Source: Lutraria lutraria
Lineage: Eukaryota > Mollusca > Bivalvia > Venerida > Mactridae
Length of the DNA stretch: 64,000 bases
Direction: 5' to 3'
NCBI GenBank assembly: GCA_964023205.1
Contig: OZ026844.1
Span: forward strand, 11,456,790-11,520,789
In this document: positions 60,439-64,000 of the stretch, piece after piece
How positions within the stretch are numbered: the first letter of the stretch is position 1
Layout: each line of letters opens with the position of its first letter
The notes under the pieces: model-generated
What the model was told of the DNA's origin: nothing
The model's input: the letters and a program-made list of their open reading frames with translations, nothing else
The model's database searches: none
Program-made: the position numbers and the translations under genes

Positions 60439-62925
60439 CTAGTATTTGTCCGGGGTTGGTGTAACTGCGTTGCTTGGATGGGGTGATTTAAAGCCATCTT
60501 GTAATTCTACATCACGCGTAGTTACCTCCCTTTGAAGTTTTTCATTTTTTACCCTATTTTCAAAGCATGCGCAATTGTAAAATATAAATTTTCGCAAGGT
60601 ATAGATGGCGAATACAACAATATGCGTGACAGGCATCCCAATGAACAGTACCAAACAGGACAATAAAGCTGCACTTCCGGTATTACTCCAGTCAAGTATG
60701 GAATAAATTGGCGGATTTCCGGTCACGTGGTAAATGATAGAAAATACAACGTAAACCAATCCGTAAGCTGCTGGCTGGTAAACATGAAAGATTTGTACTG
60801 GAGTTGCAGCGAAAAACACCGTCAATAACGTATACACTGTATTTAGGAGATGTTTGTTGATGCTACCGTGTGTATATTCTGAAAAGAAGATAACAAGTGC
60901 AGGATCAAAATAAAAGAAATCAGATTATCAATACAATGTATACAAATATAGACGATGGAGATCTAATGGTCAACCACAGAATTACAAGTTCAATCTATTA
61001 TCAATATCCAGCAAAAAAGAATCCTCAGAAATTAACTTACATATATATCGCTCTTATATCATTCCAAGTTTACAACACAATCTTTACAACACTTCTCCGT
61101 TTCACATTGAAACCGACTCGAAAAGTATTGGAATATGCATCCCGTCCGAAAAGAAAAAGGATTCTTTCTGTCAGGCGGAAATTCTTTTAAATTAAGAAAC
61201 AAGCCATAGAATGTAACCTTTAATAGATAGCATTGGTCAATTCTAAGACGGGAAACAACCAATCCAATGCTCTAGTTTCGAGATGGAGGTCTCTAAGCAA
61301 ACTGAATTAGCAAAAGAAACTGACTTTGTTGCTGCTTCACTTACCTGCATCCAACAAAGCGAAGTAGACAATGGTGACAAGGATGGAAACAGCATTGTTA
61401 ACATTGAAAATCACCCAGAGACTCTTCAAGTACCATGTAGTACCTGACACCTTGCCTGCAATATTAGAAGGATTTTAAACGAAAGCGAACAAAATAAATC
61501 ACTTTTCTACATGTAAGATATGAGTCGGTCTTTCCTGGATGGAAATAATACAAAAACTCAGCCCTCTTAGCTGCCCCGTCATGATCTGAACTACAATACA
61601 ACCTCTTCAGAGCGGCCCTCTCTTGAGCAACAACCCCCATATTCAACAACAGCAATTCTTTTTCCTACTGCACGATTTAACTACATTTGTATTAATTTAA
61701 CCTCTCAACAACCTCACAACAACAACATAATTTTGCTTCTCCAAAAGCGTGTTGCTTCGGAGCGGTTGTACTGTAACTGGATGTAGATTTGCAATTACAA
61801 TGTACATGTAAAATAATGAAAAAGGAGTGTTCAACGTACATGAACTTTATACAATGATTTACACCCACTATAAATATTATTCCCAAAACAATGTTTAATA
61901 ATGTTATGCCCTTTAGATACTTGTTTTGATGTAGACTTTTGTTTTGTTCCATAAAGATATTACATAATCTGATCCAATAAGGATTATCTGCTAGGATTGA
62001 TTAACGTTTATAGTAATACGGACTAAATACAATCCGACATCTTAGACACCGCTAAAGTTGTTCACGCAGTGGAAATATTGACCCCCGAAATGTACTTAAT
62101 CAGCCAAAGCTTTTGGTATTAACTTTTAAGAATGAATGTCCGGGAAATTAACCAAACAAGTCTGGAAATTATTGTCAACATAAAACAGCTGCCGCTGGAG
62201 ACACTTAGAGGCGATATAGAACCTTTGTATTGAAATGTGACGATATTGAGCTTATTGTTGAATATAATACGACTGACTTAAGTCTGCGAAGCATTTCTAT
62301 GAATAATACCATATACTACTCAGAATTGGATAAGGATAACTTGTGATATTGCTTGTGGTGATTGTTTCATTATTTCAATTCTACTGTTGATTAAGAGTAG
62401 AGATATAAATGCTCAATTCTATTGTAGCTGCTGTCCCCTCTCCGGGGCGGACCCCTGAAAAGACCATAGCTGTCGAATTGGCCGTTAAACAATACATAAA
62501 ACTGTTTATTAAATTTTGATTAAATATTGCTCATTCCAGCAATATAATTATGCCTGAGCGAAAAATGAAAACAAATGATGTCCATTGAAGTATATATCTG
62601 TTTATTGTATATATTTGTATGTACGAAATGTTCAACCACGGGGCCCAAGTGAACCTAAGCACATGTTAGAGTAGTGTATTTAAAGTGCATACATAGTAGG
62701 CCTATACTTACCATCTCGGATATCTTTCCGTCGTATATGAACGTAGATTGTGACAGAAAAATTCAGGAACACATGAACTGATTGTAATAAATACGACCAA
62801 TTTGTGAGATAGATAAAATATTCGGCGCCAAATTCATAATTGTAGTACACATCCAGACTCAACATTGTGAGGTAATACACAGTCCAAAATGACGTCCATA
62901 TTATGTAGAATTTAGGGTCAAAGCA
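60439..62925 (-). CDS. Rolling stone-like multi-pass membrane protein, C-terminal three exons
   Basis: Exons 62925-62712, 61455-61345 and 60878-60439 join in phase (0, 1, 1) to 254 residues and a stop; the first exon starts after acceptor attgcag, so at least one 5' exon with the start codon is missing. The sequence is hydrophobic with about six membrane spans: IIWTSFWTVYYLTMLSL, then FIYLTNWSYLLQSVHVFLNF, WVIFNVNNAVSILVTIVYFA, HLLNTVYTLLTVFFA, YGLVYVVFSIIYHVTGNPPI, and AALLSCLVLFIGMPVTHIVV. The Y-x-TNWS-x-LLQ and HVTGNPPIYSILDW segments are typical of the Drosophila rolling stone family, expanded in molluscs. The fly protein acts in myoblast fusion; the role here is unknown. The polar tail of ~45 residues is probably cytoplasmic. 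Confidence 0.85.
61596..61775 (+). mobile_element. Tc1/mariner-like MITE, copy A4
   Basis: Starts TACAACCTCTTCAGAGCGGC and ends CGGAGCGGTTGTACTGTA. Contains CTCTTGAGCAACAACC and CAACAACAACATAA, shared with the other copies. It lies in an intron of the rolling stone-like gene. Confidence 0.65.
62425..62500 (+). repeat. Possible SINE tail related to bases ~170-260
   Basis: CCATAGCTGTCGAATTGGCC followed by GTTAAACAATACATAAAA resembles the segment near the left edge of the window. Fragmentary. Confidence 0.3.
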
Positions 62926-63059
62926 CTGCAATATACAGAAAAATAATAGAGTCATTTTGTTATTTAATTATATGATTGAAACAATGTTAAAATTTCTTTT
63001 TATGAACAATTCCGGCAGAAAAAATGTAGTTCATAATAATTATGATCTACCGGAAGAGT

Positions 63060-63290
63060 CAGTTTGTGCCAGCGCTCCGCCCTTTATCTGACCGACCAAT
63101 ATTCGATTTGAAAACCAATTTCACAACCAGTACTAGATTCCCATCCTCCCTAAGGATCTGCCTACTTTCTCACATAAAGAGACATGGTCGGTAGCTGGGC
63201 TCAACCCCACGACCCTCTATCAGTGAGAGGTTACAGTGATTAGAAGTCAGCGACCTTAACTACTCGACCACAGAGATCGGGTACTTGCTG
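63060..63290 (-). mobile_element. tRNA-derived SINE, copy S2 (same subfamily as S1)
   Basis: On the minus strand it reads TGTGGTCGAGTAGTTAAGG (A box), GTCGTGGGGTTGAGCCCAG (B box), then CTACCGACCATGTCTCTTTA and GTGAGAAAGTAGGCAG, closely matching 18447-18700. Confidence 0.75.
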
Positions 63291-64000
63291 TATGAACTAA
63301 TAATCTGTTTAGGTAAGTACGGACATTATTTAACCACTTGTTACGATAAAATCGTGGATACAAACCGACATCTTTGGGGCATTTAGAATTCTGTTCAAAG
63401 AAATATCGATGACGTATGATAAGATACACTTCTTAAACAAATAACAGAACTAAAAGAAACAAAATAGATTTGCTCACGAAAACCGTTGAATTTTGTAAAG
63501 GTGAATGGACTCCAGTAAAGGAGAAAAAACTCCTGTCAACATATCGATCGTATATAAATCATTCACATTCAAAAATTTTCTGATACAAACGAAAGGTAAA
63601 CCCATTCCAGATTATATATCTATGTTTTTCAGCCTTATTTTTTCTGATAACACCAAGGTAAGTGTATGCAGGAATGCAGTACAATGTACGTACATATGTA
63701 CGTATAAGTTAGACTTGAAAAACAAACCCAGTTTTCACACTCTACCTTGACCTTCTGTGGAGATAATTTCCTGTCTTTTCAGGCTTGGGCAATAAGAATA
63801 CCACAAATATATACATCAAGTTCAATTTCAAACTTTATTTATTGTCGAGATAGTATATAAACATGTTAAACATTAGCTATGAATAGCTATTTACCGACAT
63901 GTAGTACATTTTATAACTTTACATGCGTTGAAACCGTTGTTACAGAAGAAAAAAGCAATCTTTTATGCACTATAATTAAAGCAGAAACGACTTAACGCGT
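63291..64000. other. Right-edge region; first exon of the rolling stone-like gene not found
   Basis: No minus-strand exon with a matching phase-0 donor was convincing, so the missing 5' exon probably lies beyond 64000. On the plus strand an ATG frame at 63505-63594 ends at a good donor (AAAG|gtaaac) and two good acceptors follow (63632 and 63781), but the spliced frame is short and unrecognised. Confidence 0.4.

Noticed and set aside
60897..61190. 97-codon plus-strand frame in an intron of the rolling stone-like gene
   Set aside because: Low-complexity, Lys/Tyr-rich composition typical of AT-rich intron DNA; no recognised motif.

Overview
This window is AT-rich eukaryotic DNA with short GT-AG exons in long introns, and it looks like a bivalve or closely related mollusc genome. 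The evidence is conserved animal genes split into 60-250 bp exons and a dense load of short non-autonomous transposons, tRNA-derived SINEs, and pearl/Helentron-like elements with tandem-repeat cores. The organism call is inference. All exons were read by hand from splice signals, reading phase and family similarity; no alignment was run.

Layout. (1) About 519-7860, minus strand: 5' part of CEP95/CCDC45, a centrosomal protein. Thirteen coding exons plus a 5' non-coding exon are present; the C-terminal end lies off the left edge. (2) 11098-34375, plus strand: a complete glucose-6-phosphate dehydrogenase gene with eleven-exon logic running through one common core. It has three candidate alternative first exons and two alternative last exons, each last exon with its own poly(A) signal. 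(3) 43057-56352, minus strand: a complete TBC1D22 Rab-GAP gene, which has two homologous 66-nt versions of the exon carrying the arginine-finger motif. (4) 60439-62925, minus strand: the three C-terminal exons of a rolling stone-like membrane protein; the N-terminus is off the right edge or not recognised.

The most interesting signal is exon duplication at functional sites. In G6PD the duplicated 5' exons supply the strand leading into the catalytic NADP+ loop, split exactly at GAS|GDLA. The duplicated 3' exons supply the C-terminal tail that binds structural NADP+ in the human enzyme. In TBC1D22 the duplicated exon swaps residues around the catalytic arginine while keeping I-x-x-D-x-x-R. These copies are intact, in phase and well spliced, which suggests several enzyme isoforms from single loci.

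Mobile DNA. Several elements have readable ends. One MITE family has ~33-bp inverted repeats and 7-bp target duplications (two ~515-bp copies in opposite orientation and one 39-bp ends-only relic). A 1.42-kb element in the first G6PD intron also has a 7-bp duplication. There is a nested insertion in CEP95 intron 1, TTAA-flanked elements in TBC1D22, four Tc1/mariner-like MITEs, about five tRNA-SINEs and three pearl/HINE-like elements, the largest 2.6 kb with ~160-bp core repeats. No rRNA, functional tRNA, CRISPR or viral gene was recognised.
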